Positions 1 through 9,927 are shown, counted from the stretch's first letter. The stretch is DNA of 64,000 nt from Acinetobacter tjernbergiae DSM 14971 = CIP 107465 (GCF_000374425.1 NZ_KB894354.1:124001-188000); one strand, 5' to 3'. The notes: generated by a model from the sequence alone, not told the origin. Program-made: numbers and translations.

Positions 1-541
1 TACGTTATTACATGCGCTTGGTGGCTTAGAGCAGCCATCGCAAGGACAAGTCTTTTTGCAAGGTCAGCGTTTTGATAATTTAGGTGAGGCGGAGCGTGGT
101 TATAAACGAAATCAATATTTAGGTTTCGTTTATCAATTCCATCACTTATTGCCTGAGTTTTCTGCCTTAGAAAATGTAGCGATGCCTTTAATGTTACGCA
201 GTGAAAGCAATTTTAAAGATGTAAAAAAACAAGTTGAATATCTACTTGATCGAGTTGGTTTATCACATCGTATGGATCATAAACCTGGCGAGTTATCAGG
301 GGGGGAGCGTCAACGTGTTGCTTTGGCTCGTGCGCTCGTGACCAAACCAGCGGTTGTTTTAGCTGATGAACCAACAGGTAATTTAGATCGTAAAACGGCA
401 CTGAGTATTTTTGAGCTGCTAACAGATCTCAAGAAAGAGTTGAATATGGCGATGTTAATCGTCACTCATGATGAGCAATTGGCTCAATCTGCGGACTCAA
501 TTTTGCATATGCAAGATGGCTTATGGATTGATCCTAAATAA
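1..541 (+). CDS. lolD: LolD, lipoprotein-releasing ABC transporter ATPase (5' end missing)
   Basis: ATP-binding subunit of the LolCDE complex, which extracts lipoproteins from the inner membrane for delivery to LolA. The reading frame is open from base 2, so the gene begins outside the window. About 179 residues are visible; the family is usually about 230, so roughly the first 50, including the P-loop, are lost. Visible are the Q-loop region (VYQFHHLLPEF), the ABC signature LSGGERQRVALARAL, Walker B with VVLADEPTGNLD, and the H-loop VTHDEQL. The Q-loop wording and EPTGNLD are typical of the LolD/MacB/FtsE group. LolD is the best fit, but without LolC/LolE in view another member of this group is not fully excluded. 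Confidence 0.85.
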   Translation, partial: TLLHALGGLEQPSQGQVFLQGQRFDNLGEAERGYKRNQYLGFVYQFHHLLPEFSALENVAMPLMLRSESNFKDVKKQVEYLLDRVGLSHRMDHKPGELSGGERQRVALARALVTKPAVVLADEPTGNLDRKTALSIFELLTDLKKELNMAMLIVTHDEQLAQSADSILHMQDGLWIDPK

Positions 542-564
542 TTTATTTTGTGCAAGCTCTTGTT

Positions 565-592
565 AAAGCCCTGAAAACGGGCTTTAATTTTG
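565..592 (+). terminator. Rho-independent terminator after lolD
   Basis: A 7-bp perfect stem (AAAGCCC / GGGCTTT) with a 7-nt loop is followed by a T-rich run. It lies 24 bases after the lolD stop and separates it from comEC. Confidence 0.75.
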
Positions 593-626
593 CCTTTAGA
601 AAAATCAAAAATTTCATTACAAATAA

Positions 627-3053
627 ATGTTAAAAATTATTTTATTGGGTTGGATTGCTGGTATTGCAGTCATGGGGCATCACTTCACTGTTGTTGGAAT
701 GACATGGTGGATTTGGTTGGCTATTGCAGTTGCAATATTTAGTTTTGGGTTATACAAAAAAGAATATTATTTCTATCACCCTTTTTATAAGGCATTCGTT
801 TTAATCAGTGCAAGTTGGGGCTTATTTGCTACAGGCTATCATTTTGCAGATTCTGCATTAGAGCAACGACTTCAGTTGAAAGAGTTTGAGGCACAGCCTT
901 TTGAAGCGATTATTTATATTAAAAACATAGATGAATTAACCGAAGATGGTCATAAACAAGTTGCTGAGGTTCTGAATCGGCATGATCAACCTGTTAATTG
1001 GTTGCTCTACTTGCAAGAAAATAAAGGTCAGTTGAAGCAGAAGCTATCTTTACAGTTAGGTCATTATTATCGAATTTATGGTCAAATTAAGCCTGCACAT
1101 AGCTATGCGGTTGCGGGTGCATTTGATCAGGAAAAATGGTTTTTGCAGCAAAATATTATGTCTGCATTTTCAGTGCAGTCTATTCAACCATTAAGCTCTG
1201 ATGAAATTTACCGTTTGGGTTATCAACAATATTTAAAGCAACAAAAAAGTATGCAAGCCAAGTTGTTATTGAATGTTGAAATCATGCGTTTGGACTTTCG
1301 GCAGATGTTGAATACTTCAAACTTGCAGCATAAAGGTTTACTTTTAGCTTTGCTGACAGGTGATGAAAGCCTGTTACCCAATACCTTAAAACAACAATTT
1401 CAACAGCTTGGAATCTCGCATTTATTGGCGATTTCAGGCCCACATGTATTGATCTTTGCTTTGATGCTGACTTGGTTTTTACAACGCTTGGTACAACGTT
1501 ATTGTCCACAAATATATTTATGGCAGCCGAGACAAATTTTGGTGTTATTGCCATTTTTGTTGAGTGTGCTGTTCTATGTTGCATGTGTTGGTTTCGAAAT
1601 TCCTGCGATGAGAACGCTCTTAACGGTCTTGATTGCGAGTCTTTTTCTTTTCTTTCAGCAGTCAATTCGACCGTTTAGCATATTGATTTATAGTGCAAGT
1701 TTATTATTGCTGTTTGATCCCTTTAGTATCTTATCTGCAGGTTTTTGGCTCTCCTATGGTGCGTGTTTTATTTTACTTAGAATTTATCAAACCATCGCGC
1801 AATTACCACAAGATCAGCCGATGACATGGACACAAAAAATATTTTTAGCTGCTAAAGCTCTGATTGAATCTCAATCTAAAATTTTTATCGCATTACTCCC
1901 TTTGGTTTTGATCTTCTTTCAGCAAGTCTCTTGGGTTGCCCCATTGAGTAACTTAATTGCAATTCCTGTACTGAGTGCTGTGGTTGTCCCATTGGATATT
2001 CTTGCTGCGTGTGTTTGGCTCACCATTCCAGTTGTAGGAAAGTTTTTATTCCAACTTAATGATTTTGTATTGTCTTTATTACTGTGGATGCTTGATACGT
2101 TACAGCAGATTGCACCTCAGTTATATGGTGTAAGTTATACGCCGTTGATGATGCTAATGTTTATTCTTGGTCTGATCATTTTATTTATGCCAAGAGGAAC
2201 GATTCCGAAAGCTTGGGCTTTGATTTGTTTTCTGCCGATATTGCTTGGTGTGAAAGCACAACCAACAGTTTTAAATATTTTAGATGTAGGGCAAGGACAA
2301 TCTATTCTTTTACTACATCCCGAACAAACCGTCATGATTGATACGGGTGGTTCGTATAATGAAACTAAATTTAGTTTAGGTGAGCGCGTTGTTATTCCAT
2401 TTTTAAGGCAACAAGGCATACGTTATTTAGATCATGTGATCTTGTCTCATCTTGATCAAGACCATAGTGGTGCATTTCCAGTGATCCAAAAAACCTTTGC
2501 AATCACTCAGGTACAGTCAAATGAATATGATCAAAAAATGCAGTTCAAAGATAATTTTTCATTTTGCCAACAAGGTCAGCATTGGTCATATCCTAATCTG
2601 AACATTGAAATTTTATTGCCTAGATCGGAGGAGCTGATTTATGCAAAGGATCAGCAAAATGAATATTCTTGCGTGGTGTATTTACAATTTTTGAATGCAC
2701 AACCTTATCAAAACTTTTTGATTATGGGCGATGCAGGTTGGGAGGCTGAATATAAATTATTGCAGCAATATCCCGATTTAAAAGTGGATGTTTTGATACT
2801 GGGGCATCATGGTAGTAAACATAGTTCTGCTTATGATTTTCTAGCGATGTTAAAACCTAAATTGGCAATTGCCTCAGCAGGGTTTGATAATCGTTATGGT
2901 CATCCGAGTCAGGAATTAAAAAACCGTTTACAAGCTTTAAATATTCCATTGCTGACGACAGTTCAAGCAGGAACGATCAGCTTTGTTTTTGAAAATGGCA
3001 AAGTTGAACTCAAACAACAAAGACAGCAAATAAGATGGCTGGAGAGAAAATAG
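627..3053 (+). CDS. comEC: ComEC/Rec2-family DNA uptake channel
   Basis: Polytopic inner-membrane protein that passes single-stranded DNA into the cytoplasm during natural transformation. It has 808 residues, usual for the family. The N-terminal part holds membrane segments and a DUF4131-like soluble region. The middle is the Competence domain, with several hydrophobic helices between about residues 230 and 540. The C-terminal metallo-beta-lactamase-like domain starts near residue 551 (LDVGQGQS) with the LSHLDQDHSGA motif near 605 and GHHGSKHSS near 725, so the proposed nuclease metal site looks intact. The ATG at 627 opens directly into the first membrane helix. Acinetobacter species are often naturally competent, which fits an intact comEC. 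Confidence 0.93.
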   Translation: MLKIILLGWIAGIAVMGHHFTVVGMTWWIWLAIAVAIFSFGLYKKEYYFYHPFYKAFVLISASWGLFATGYHFADSALEQRLQLKEFEAQPFEAIIYIKNIDELTEDGHKQVAEVLNRHDQPVNWLLYLQENKGQLKQKLSLQLGHYYRIYGQIKPAHSYAVAGAFDQEKWFLQQNIMSAFSVQSIQPLSSDEIYRLGYQQYLKQQKSMQAKLLLNVEIMRLDFRQMLNTSNLQHKGLLLALLTGDESLLPNTLKQQFQQLGISHLLAISGPHVLIFALMLTWFLQRLVQRYCPQIYLWQPRQILVLLPFLLSVLFYVACVGFEIPAMRTLLTVLIASLFLFFQQSIRPFSILIYSASLLLLFDPFSILSAGFWLSYGACFILLRIYQTIAQLPQDQPMTWTQKIFLAAKALIESQSKIFIALLPLVLIFFQQVSWVAPLSNLIAIPVLSAVVVPLDILAACVWLTIPVVGKFLFQLNDFVLSLLLWMLDTLQQIAPQLYGVSYTPLMMLMFILGLIILFMPRGTIPKAWALICFLPILLGVKAQPTVLNILDVGQGQSILLLHPEQTVMIDTGGSYNETKFSLGERVVIPFLRQQGIRYLDHVILSHLDQDHSGAFPVIQKTFAITQVQSNEYDQKMQFKDNFSFCQQGQHWSYPNLNIEILLPRSEELIYAKDQQNEYSCVVYLQFLNAQPYQNFLIMGDAGWEAEYKLLQQYPDLKVDVLILGHHGSKHSSAYDFLAMLKPKLAIASAGFDNRYGHPSQELKNRLQALNIPLLTTVQAGTISFVFENGKVELKQQRQQIRWLERK

Positions 3054-3124
3054 CCTAAGTTATTTGTATTCGATTTACATTCCTGAAAGCCATATTCTAT
3101 GTAATCGAGTTGACTCGGCTTAAG

Positions 3125-4081
3125 TTAAATATTCTCTTGTTGTTGAGCCTGTCTACGAACTTCAGCAACCTTCGCTAAAGCCTCATCAGCATCAATATCA
3201 TAAATCTGATTTAAGCTTGGGTGAGCGCTAAATCGTTTATAACTCCAATGATAATGCATAGGATAGCGTTGGATTAGATTTTCTAAAGTTTGATGAATGA
3301 GCAGTGTACCATCTTCAGCACTACCTTCATAAATTTGGGGGGTGATGGGCTCGATATACATATCAAAGCCACCTTGATCATTTCTGATTGCATAAAGTAA
3401 TAACGTGCGTGCTTTTGTTTTTTGAATCAACTTTGCACTTAAACTGCTAGAGGCAAGTGGTAGACCAAAATAATTGACCATATCACCACCATGATCAGGG
3501 GTGTGATCAGGTAAAATAACGGTTGTACCACCTTGTTTTAACGCTTTAAAAATCTGACGAACACCACTTTCATCAGTAGGAACAAGATTTGCTTGCTCAC
3601 GACTACGTGCATCACGGACAAAACGGTCAGCATCGGGATTTTTAACAGGCTTATAAAGGATTGTCATTTGTGTGTACTTCGATAGCCATGCATTCATAAC
3701 TTCCCAAGTTCCAAAATGAGGAATGACGAGGACTAACCCTTTTTGCTGTGCTAAAGCTTCATGAAAATAATGCTCGCCATGAATCTTTTGAATACGCTGA
3801 ATGTTTTTCTCATTTGATGCCCCCCAAATGCTCACAAATTCAAAATAAGAGGTCAGTTCATTTTTAATTGCTTGTTTTTTTAATTGATTTATTTCTTGTT
3901 TAGATCGTTCAGGAAATGCAATTTGTAGATTGAGCTGTATGATTTTTGATAGCTTGGAAAGCTGAAGTGCGTTGATTAGTAGCGCAACAAAGCGTGCTAT
4001 AAAACGACCTAATACAAGTGGTTGATGACTCAGGATTTGTATGAGACGGTAATTGCTATTTGTTGATTTTGGGTGTGCCAT
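3125..4081 (-). CDS. Lysophospholipid/lipid A acyltransferase (LpxL/LpxM family)
   Basis: A 318-residue HtrB/LpxL/LpxM-type acyltransferase, expected to add a secondary acyl chain to lipid A, or another lipid acceptor, at the inner membrane. The catalytic H-x4-E motif is visible as HFGTWE near residue 122. It is followed by the conserved LPDHTPDHGGD region and a glycine-rich FGLPLASSSL segment. An N-terminal hydrophobic stretch (RFIARFVALLINAL) would anchor it. It is convergent with comEC and divergent from the SppA gene. Whether it is LpxL, LpxM or a third paralogue cannot be decided from sequence alone, so no symbol is given. Confidence 0.82.
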   Translation of the reverse strand: MAHPKSTNSNYRLIQILSHQPLVLGRFIARFVALLINALQLSKLSKIIQLNLQIAFPERSKQEINQLKKQAIKNELTSYFEFVSIWGASNEKNIQRIQKIHGEHYFHEALAQQKGLVLVIPHFGTWEVMNAWLSKYTQMTILYKPVKNPDADRFVRDARSREQANLVPTDESGVRQIFKALKQGGTTVILPDHTPDHGGDMVNYFGLPLASSSLSAKLIQKTKARTLLLYAIRNDQGGFDMYIEPITPQIYEGSAEDGTLLIHQTLENLIQRYPMHYHWSYKRFSAHPSLNQIYDIDADEALAKVAEVRRQAQQQENI

Positions 4082-4179
4082 ATATCAAACATTAAAAAAA
4101 TTACAAGAGAAGAGTATAGCGTATAAAATAATTATAAGTTAAAACAAGTTATTTAAACAGTTTTCTATAAATCCGCGTA

Positions 4180-4185
4180 TATAAT
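4180..4185 (+). promoter_or_regulatory. Candidate -10 box for the SppA-like gene
   Basis: A consensus TATAAT hexamer lies about 35 bases upstream of the chosen ATG at 4220. No convincing -35 hexamer is seen at 16-18 bases upstream, so this is only a candidate. Confidence 0.35.
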
Positions 4186-4219
4186 AAAGCCACTTTACAA
4201 TATATTGGATTGGAATCAT

Positions 4220-5242
4220 ATGTCCGATTGGCCACCAAAACCACAAAATGAACCTACAAATAGCAATAATGTGACAGGTAAAGAATGGCAAATTTTAGAA
4301 AAAGCTGTTTTAGCTTCTGTCGAAGAACAACGTCGTAGCCGCCGTTGGAGCATTTTCTTTAAATGCTTGGGCTTTGCATATTTACTTATCGTATTGATTG
4401 CAATGACTAAAGGGTGTTCGACCTCAGCAGAGAAATCAACCACGAATGTGAGCAGTGACCATTTAGCTGTTGTTGATATTGTTGGAACAATTGACTCGTC
4501 AAGCAGTCAATCTACAGTCAATAGCGAAGATACCAATAAGGCATTAAATCGTGCATTTGAGGCGAGTGGAAGCAAAGCTGTTGTTCTAAATATTAACTCT
4601 CCTGGTGGTTCACCAGTCCAGTCTGATGAGATTTGGCAAGAGATTCGTTATCTGAAAAAACAACATCCAGATAAAAAAGTTTATGCTGTGATTGGTGATA
4701 TGGGGGCATCTGGTGCTTATTATATCGCTTCTGCGGCAGATGAGATTGTTGTCAATCCATCAAGCTTAGTTGGCTCAATTGGTGTGATTATGCCGAATTA
4801 TGGTTTGAGTGGCTTAGCACAAAAACTAGGTGTTGAAGACCGCACTTTAACTTCTGGGAATAATAAAGATATTCTGAGCATGACGAAACCAATCAATCCT
4901 GCACAGCAAGCACATGTACAAGCAGTTTTAGATAATGTGCATACACACTTTATTAATGCAGTCAAAGAAGGTCGTGGTAAACGTTTGAAATCAAATGATC
5001 CTACAATTTTCTCTGGTTTATTTTGGACAGGTGAGCAAGCAATTGCACTTGGCATTGCAGATCGTAGTGGTAGTATTACTACGTTGATGCGTGATCTTAA
5101 AGTAGATCAAAAAGTGGATTATACCGTTCAACGTAATCCATTAGAGTCTATTTTAGGGCGTATGGGTACGAAAATTGGTGAGGGGATTAGTAGTTCTCTT
5201 ACAGCACAATTGGAAACCCAACAAAACGCAAAAATACAATAA
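4220..5242 (+). CDS. sppA: S49-family signal peptide peptidase (short SppA/SohB type)
   Basis: Membrane-bound serine protease that degrades remnant signal peptides. I start it at the ATG at 4220 (340 residues) in preference to an upstream TTG at 4205. It has an N-terminal cytoplasmic stretch, one membrane helix at about residues 44-64, and then the ClpP-like protease domain. Ser164 lies in MGASGAYYIASAADEI, and Lys216 lies in SGNNKD. They are 52 residues apart, the same spacing as the catalytic Ser/Lys dyad of Bacillus SppA, so this is the short single-domain form. The gene is monocistronic and followed by a strong terminator. Confidence 0.88.
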   Translation: MSDWPPKPQNEPTNSNNVTGKEWQILEKAVLASVEEQRRSRRWSIFFKCLGFAYLLIVLIAMTKGCSTSAEKSTTNVSSDHLAVVDIVGTIDSSSSQSTVNSEDTNKALNRAFEASGSKAVVLNINSPGGSPVQSDEIWQEIRYLKKQHPDKKVYAVIGDMGASGAYYIASAADEIVVNPSSLVGSIGVIMPNYGLSGLAQKLGVEDRTLTSGNNKDILSMTKPINPAQQAHVQAVLDNVHTHFINAVKEGRGKRLKSNDPTIFSGLFWTGEQAIALGIADRSGSITTLMRDLKVDQKVDYTVQRNPLESILGRMGTKIGEGISSSLTAQLETQQNAKIQ

Positions 5243-5306
5243 TGTATAGATAGTCATGTATTTCGATTAAAGCTTGGCTTTATTGAAAAATATATTGCTC
5301 ATACTC

Positions 5307-5331
5307 AGGCTGTGAAATTCACAGCCTTTTT
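5307..5331 (+). terminator. Rho-independent terminator after sppA
   Basis: A 9-bp perfect stem AGGCTGTGA / TCACAGCCT with a 3-nt loop is followed by a T run. It is placed 65 bases after the stop codon. Confidence 0.85.
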
Positions 5332-5428
5332 GTCCTAAATGTAACTGGACAGTTCTCCCTTTTAAATTGCAAAGCATTTGCAGCGCGAGATAATCGACCC
5401 ATCAATACATAAATTGAAAGACAAGCTT

Positions 5429-6223
5429 ATGAAACCTTTGATTCATTTTGCACATGCCAATGGTGTTCCTTCTAAAGTTTATCAAAAGCTATTTGACCAG
5501 TTAAAAGATCAATATGACATTATCTATGTGGCAGAGATTGGCACGGATAAACGCTATCCGATTACACATGGTTGGACGTATTTGGTTGATCAAATCATTG
5601 ATAGTATTGTGCAGCAATCACAAGGTCGAAAAGTCATTGGTCTAGGGCATTCATTGGGTTCTGTATTGACATTAATGGCGGCTTATCGTCGTCCTGAATT
5701 ATTTTCTCAAGTGATCATGCTTGATCCACCATTTATTATTGGTAAGGCTTCTTTTGCTTTTCATCTTGCTAAAGTGTTTAAGCCTAAATTGGTCGATAAA
5801 ATCACACCAGCAGGTCTATCGGTACGTCGCCGTGATCATTGGGAGTCTCGTGAACAAGCCGCAGAGTTGTTGAGTTCAAGAGGATTCTATCAACACTTTG
5901 ATGCAGATTGTTTCCAAGCTTATATTCAGCATGCTTTGACTCATGATCCACTGAAGGGGGGGGTGACCTTGACTATTCCAAAAGTAGATGAAGTTGCGAT
6001 GTTTAGAACAACACCTTCGATGTGGTGGTTACCTATGCCAAAGCCTAAAGTACCTGTTCATTTGGTCGTTGGTCGTGAGAGTGTGTTCTTAAAACAGAAA
6101 CTTCCTCAAGTCGCACAGCGAAAATTGGGTATTCCTTTCTCCGTTGTTGAGGGCGGACATATGTTCCCATTAGAGCATCCGACTGAAACTGTGGAAAAAA
6201 TTAGAAGTTTGATTAATTTCTAA
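5429..6223 (+). CDS. Alpha/beta-fold hydrolase
   Basis: A 264-residue cytoplasmic alpha/beta hydrolase of unknown substrate. The nucleophile elbow is GLGHSLGS with Ser75, and the C-terminal histidine is probably His244 in EGGHMFPLEHP. The N-terminal FAHANGVPSKVYQ resembles a group of esterase-like proteins whose oxyanion region follows strand 3. The start is placed at the ATG at 5429, where similarity to hydrolase N-termini begins. An upstream in-frame TTG would add 17 unlikely residues. It sits alone, with a symmetrical hairpin after it. Confidence 0.8.
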   Translation: MKPLIHFAHANGVPSKVYQKLFDQLKDQYDIIYVAEIGTDKRYPITHGWTYLVDQIIDSIVQQSQGRKVIGLGHSLGSVLTLMAAYRRPELFSQVIMLDPPFIIGKASFAFHLAKVFKPKLVDKITPAGLSVRRRDHWESREQAAELLSSRGFYQHFDADCFQAYIQHALTHDPLKGGVTLTIPKVDEVAMFRTTPSMWWLPMPKPKVPVHLVVGRESVFLKQKLPQVAQRKLGIPFSVVEGGHMFPLEHPTETVEKIRSLINF

Positions 6224-6241
6224 ATGCAACATGCCGATAAG

Positions 6242-6279
6242 AAAGTATGTATTTTCGATCTATCTTAAATACATACTTT
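6242..6279. terminator. Bidirectional hairpin between convergent genes
   Basis: A 13-bp perfect inverted repeat, AAAGTATGTATTT and its complement, flanks a 12-nt loop. It lies between the hydrolase stop and the stop of the convergent hypothetical gene. The T-run is weak, so the terminator role is inferred from position. Confidence 0.55.
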
Positions 6280-6284
6280 GGGTT

Positions 6285-6812
6285 TTATATGCTTTGATCT
6301 AAGAATTTTTGTGTTTGATTTAGATCATCTAAAGTTAATTCACTATTTTGTATATATTGAAGGATTAATAATGCTAAAAATTTGAAAATTTTGATATTAG
6401 ATCCAATATCACTATGAGCAGCAAAACAAAAGTTTATTTTATATAAATCATTAAATTTCATCTGATTGGATATTTCTAATATAAATTTTTGTAATTCTGT
6501 AGCATATTCAATTGGCAAACCATATTTTGCTTCATCAAGTTCATTCAGAAAATCAGATTGAAAAAGACGATTTTCTAAATTACGGTTTGTTAAATCTAGG
6601 ATGATTTCACGATTTTCTAAATTTATATCCACTTCTGCACCCAGTAAACCATAGAGAAATCTTCCGCCACGAGGTTGAAACAATTCGAGGACAATTGTGT
6701 ATTTGCGATACGAAGACGATGGTGGGATATCTGTGAAAGGTAAAATCGGAGAGTTTTGAGTCCAAAGCTTTATATGTAGCTGATTTTTCAGTATAAATTC
6801 AGATGTGCTCAT
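6285..6812 (-). CDS. Hypothetical protein, 175 residues
   Basis: I do not recognise this protein. It is soluble, has no signal peptide, and is rich in Leu, Asn and Ile, with alternating beta-like segments in the first 90 residues and a helical, Leu/Ile-rich C-terminal half. The reading frame is intact with an ATG start. Its AT-rich codon use is more extreme than that of purN next door, which suggests a fast-evolving or acquired gene. A role cannot be assigned; an immunity or contact-system accessory is possible but unsupported. Confidence 0.6.
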   Translation of the reverse strand: MSTSEFILKNQLHIKLWTQNSPILPFTDIPPSSSYRKYTIVLELFQPRGGRFLYGLLGAEVDINLENREIILDLTNRNLENRLFQSDFLNELDEAKYGLPIEYATELQKFILEISNQMKFNDLYKINFCFAAHSDIGSNIKIFKFLALLILQYIQNSELTLDDLNQTQKFLDQSI

Positions 6813-6857
6813 TTTAGGCTGAAATCTAATTATTTAAAAATTAAGAATTATATTTTT

Positions 6858-6888
6858 CAAAAAACGCATCCGAAGATGCGTTTTATTT
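6858..6888 (-). terminator. Rho-independent terminator after purMN
   Basis: Read on the minus strand, a stem AAAACGCATC / GATGCGTTTT closes a TTCG tetraloop and runs into Ts. It sits immediately past the purN stop. Confidence 0.88.
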
Positions 6889-7515
6889 TTAGAATTGAGC
6901 AAACTGAATTGGTCGTTCTAAAGGTTTTTTATTGAAATAGGCTTGACCATTTGTCCAAGTGAGTTGACCGTTACATAACCACTCTGCAACTTGAGGGTAG
7001 ATAAAATGTTCCAACTTATGCACACGTTGCGCTAGGCTGTCTACAGTATCATGCAAACTTACTTGAATTGCAGATTGCGCAATACTTTGTCCAGCATCAA
7101 GTTCAGCAGTGACAAAATGAACGGTGCAACCATGCAGGCGATCTCCAGTATTTAATACGCGTTGATGTGTATTAATCCCTTTATAAACAGGGAGGAGAGA
7201 GGGATGGATATTTAACATTTTACCTTGCCATTTGCTGACAAAGTTTGGCGTTAAAATACGCATAAAACCTGCAAGGATGACGAAGTCAACTTCCCATGCA
7301 AGCAATTGCTGATGCATAGCATCGTCAAAGCTTTCTCGATCTGGGTAATCTTTATGTGAAATAACAGCGGTTGCAATATTGGCTTTCTCAGCACGTTGTA
7401 ATGCATAGGCATTAGCTTTATTTGAGAGTACACCAATGATTTGCCCCGATAGATTTGCATCTATCAGGGCTTGTAAGTTGCTACCATTGCCTGAGACAAG
7501 TACAGCAATTCTCAT
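6889..7515 (-). CDS. purN: Phosphoribosylglycinamide formyltransferase
   Basis: Transfers the formyl group of 10-formyl-THF to GAR, the third step of purine synthesis. It has 208 residues. The N-terminal VSGNGSNLQALIDA binds the phosphate. The catalytic triad equivalents are Asn102, His104 (NIHPSLLP) and Asp140 (ELDAGQSIAQ), each offset by four from the E. coli enzyme. The ATG overlaps the last base of the purM stop, so the two are translationally coupled in a purM-purN operon. Confidence 0.96.
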   Translation of the reverse strand: MRIAVLVSGNGSNLQALIDANLSGQIIGVLSNKANAYALQRAEKANIATAVISHKDYPDRESFDDAMHQQLLAWEVDFVILAGFMRILTPNFVSKWQGKMLNIHPSLLPVYKGINTHQRVLNTGDRLHGCTVHFVTAELDAGQSIAQSAIQVSLHDTVDSLAQRVHKLEHFIYPQVAEWLCNGQLTWTNGQAYFNKKPLERPIQFAQF

Positions 7516-8585
7516 TATGCAAAGATCACGCGAATTTTTTCGTCTGCACCTTCAACTGATTCAGCATTTTCTTGGATATGACCAATTTTCCATGCTTTTT
7601 CACCTTGAGCATTTAATAGGTCAATTGCTTTATCAGCTTCGCTTGCATCAACAGCGATTACCATACCAACGCCACAGTTAAATGTACGATACATTTCAAA
7701 GCGTTCTACATTACCTTCACGTTGTAACAGTTGAAATAGTTCTGACCATTCCCAGCTTGATTCATCAATTACAGCTTGTGCGCCATTTGGAAGAACGCGC
7801 GGTAAGTTACCTGGTAAACCACCACCTGTGATATGAGCCATTGCATGGACATCAACTTGTTTGCAAAGTTCGAGTACAGGTTTTACGTAAATGCGTGTTG
7901 GTTCCATTGCAACATCTGCAAGTGGACGACCATCAACGATCTGAGTTAAATCAACATTCTTAACATCTAAAATTTTGCGTAGTAATGAGTAACCATTTGA
8001 GTGAGCACCACTTGATGCAACACCGATGAGTACATCACCAGATTTTACTTTAGTGCCATCAATAATTTTACTATGCTCAACTACACCAACAGCAAAACCA
8101 GCAAGATCATAATCTTCGCCTTCATACATGCCTGGCATTTCAGCAGTTTCACCACCAACGAGTGCACAGCCAGCAAGTTCACAACCTTTACCAATACCTG
8201 TTACTACATTTGCTGCAACATCAACATTCAAATGACCTGTTGCATAGTAGTCTAGGAAAAATAATGGTTCAGCACCACAAACAAGTAAATCGTTTACACA
8301 CATTGCAACAAGATCTTGACCAATCGTGTCGTGACGATTTAGGTTTAACGCTAAACGTAATTTTGTACCTACGCCGTCTGTGCCAGAAACCAATACAGGT
8401 TCTTCATAGCCTTTTGGAATTTTGCATAGTGCACCAAAACCACCAAGACCGCCCATTACTTCAGGACGAGTGGTGCGTTTAGCGACAGATTTGATACGAT
8501 CGACCAGTGCGTCGCCCGCTTCAATGTCGACGCCCGCATCTTTATAGCTTAAACCAGTATTTGGGGTAGAAGTTGAGTTGCTCAT
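7515..8585 (-). CDS. purM: Phosphoribosylformylglycinamidine cyclo-ligase (AIR synthetase)
   Basis: ATP-dependent cyclisation of FGAM to AIR, the fifth step of purine synthesis. It has 356 residues, typical of the family. Family motifs are intact: [13 protein letters not shown] near residue 70, the glycine-rich [11 protein letters not shown] near 140, and [17 protein letters not shown] near 260. It is first in the purMN operon. The 134-base spacer to the divergent AI-2E-type gene should hold its promoter. Confidence 0.96.
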   Translation of the reverse strand: MSNSTSTPNTGLSYKDAGVDIEAGDALVDRIKSVAKRTTRPEVMGGLGGFGALCKIPKGYEEPVLVSGTDGVGTKLRLALNLNRHDTIGQDLVAMCVNDLLVCGAEPLFFLDYYATGHLNVDVAANVVTGIGKGCELAGCALVGGETAEMPGMYEGEDYDLAGFAVGVVEHSKIIDGTKVKSGDVLIGVASSGAHSNGYSLLRKILDVKNVDLTQIVDGRPLADVAMEPTRIYVKPVLELCKQVDVHAMAHITGGGLPGNLPRVLPNGAQAVIDESSWEWSELFQLLQREGNVERFEMYRTFNCGVGMVIAVDASEADKAIDLLNAQGEKAWKIGHIQENAESVEGADEKIRVIFA

Positions 8586-8719
8586 AGTGAAGTCTCCGCA
8601 TTGGCGGCAGATTATAACCTGAATATACGAAACTCTTATGTTATTTATGCTCGAAAATGCTATCTTTAATTAAATTTTTTTCCCATTTATAACGATTACA
8701 CGAAAAAAGGCTAGATTTT

Positions 8720-9907
8720 ATGCAAGATCAGGTACTACGTCGTATCTTTATCCTCGCTGGACTCGCATTATTACTCTGGGTGTTATACCTATTAAAACCA
8801 GTTGTGCTGCCATTTGTAGCCGCATTCTTTATTGCTTATTTGTTTAGCCCTCTAGTTGATGTTCTTGTTAAATTTAAGTTACCTCGCTGGCTTGCAATTA
8901 GCCTCGTATTTATTGGTATTGGTGTCACGGTAACAGTCGTTTTATGGTTCTTAGTACCTTTGGTTTGGAAACAGTTGATTTATGCTCGAGATAGTATTCC
9001 AGCAGGCATTCATTGGGTGAATGGAAACTTTTTACCTTGGGTATCCCATACTTTTAATGTCGTACCAATGGAGCTGGATACTGAGCAGATTTCAAAAGCA
9101 ATAATGGAGTATATTCAAACCAATTATAGTGCGGACAGTATTCAAACTTTTGCTCTACGTTTAGCTCAGTCTGGTTTGAACTTTATTCAACTTGGTGGGG
9201 TATTTATCCTTATTCCAATTATTTCTTTTTATTTCTTACTTGATTGGGAGCGAATGCTTCAGAGTTTTCGCCGTTTGATCCCACGTCCTTATGAAACATC
9301 TACTTTAACAATCGTTAGCGAATGTCATAGTGTACTTGGCGCCTTTGTGAAGGGACAATTTCTTGTAATGTTTCTACTTGGTATTGTTTATGCGGTTGGT
9401 TTACAACTTATAGGTTTGGAAGTTGGTTTGATCATTGGCATGATTGCTGGTTTAGCAAGTATTATCCCGTATTTAGGCTTTGGTGTTGGAATTATTGCCG
9501 CAGTTATAGCAACTCTTTTCCAGTTTGGTTTAGATTGGACACAACTCCTTCTTGTTGGTGTTGTTTTTATGATTGGGCAAATGATAGAAGGCTATATTTT
9601 ACAACCTTTTTTATTGGGAGATAAGATTGGCTTATCTCCTGTAGCTGTGGTCTTTGCAGTATTAGCTGGGGCACAACTCGCGGGATTCTTGGGGATGTTA
9701 ATTGCATTACCTGTTGCTGCAGTCATTGTTGTCTTGCTTAAACATGCTCGAGAAAATTATGAAAAGAGTAAACTGTATGGATTACCAGTCGTTGTTGTGC
9801 AAGGTGAGACCCAGCAGATTCAGGGCAGAGTAGAGTATACTGAGCTTGATATTGAAATCAAAAACTCGCAAGATACAGAGCCATCAAATTCGAATGATTT
9901 AAAGTAA
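8720..9907 (+). CDS. AI-2E/PerM-family membrane permease
   Basis: A 395-residue polytopic membrane protein of the AI-2E transporter/PerM (UPF0118) family. Hydrophobic segments occur near residues 7-42 (two), 62-90, 150-175, and in a cluster at about 205-345, giving the expected 7-8 helices. A charged cytoplasmic tail follows. Family function is varied, including autoinducer-2 export and Na+/H+ antiport in different members, so the substrate is unknown. It is placed 20 bases upstream of hda and is probably co-transcribed with it; a membrane permease next to hda is a common gammaproteobacterial order. Confidence 0.85.
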   Translation: MQDQVLRRIFILAGLALLLWVLYLLKPVVLPFVAAFFIAYLFSPLVDVLVKFKLPRWLAISLVFIGIGVTVTVVLWFLVPLVWKQLIYARDSIPAGIHWVNGNFLPWVSHTFNVVPMELDTEQISKAIMEYIQTNYSADSIQTFALRLAQSGLNFIQLGGVFILIPIISFYFLLDWERMLQSFRRLIPRPYETSTLTIVSECHSVLGAFVKGQFLVMFLLGIVYAVGLQLIGLEVGLIIGMIAGLASIIPYLGFGVGIIAAVIATLFQFGLDWTQLLLVGVVFMIGQMIEGYILQPFLLGDKIGLSPVAVVFAVLAGAQLAGFLGMLIALPVAAVIVVLLKHARENYEKSKLYGLPVVVVQGETQQIQGRVEYTELDIEIKNSQDTEPSNSNDLK

Positions 9908-9927
9908 TTGGGGAAAACATTAGCTAT

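Noticed and set aside
1282..1665. 127-residue minus-strand frame inside comEC
   Set aside because: It is fully internal to comEC on the other strand, with no family resemblance.
3054..3124. Possible hairpin between comEC and the acyltransferase gene
   Set aside because: The arms (TCGATTTACAT and ATGTAATCGA) are imperfect and no T-run follows.
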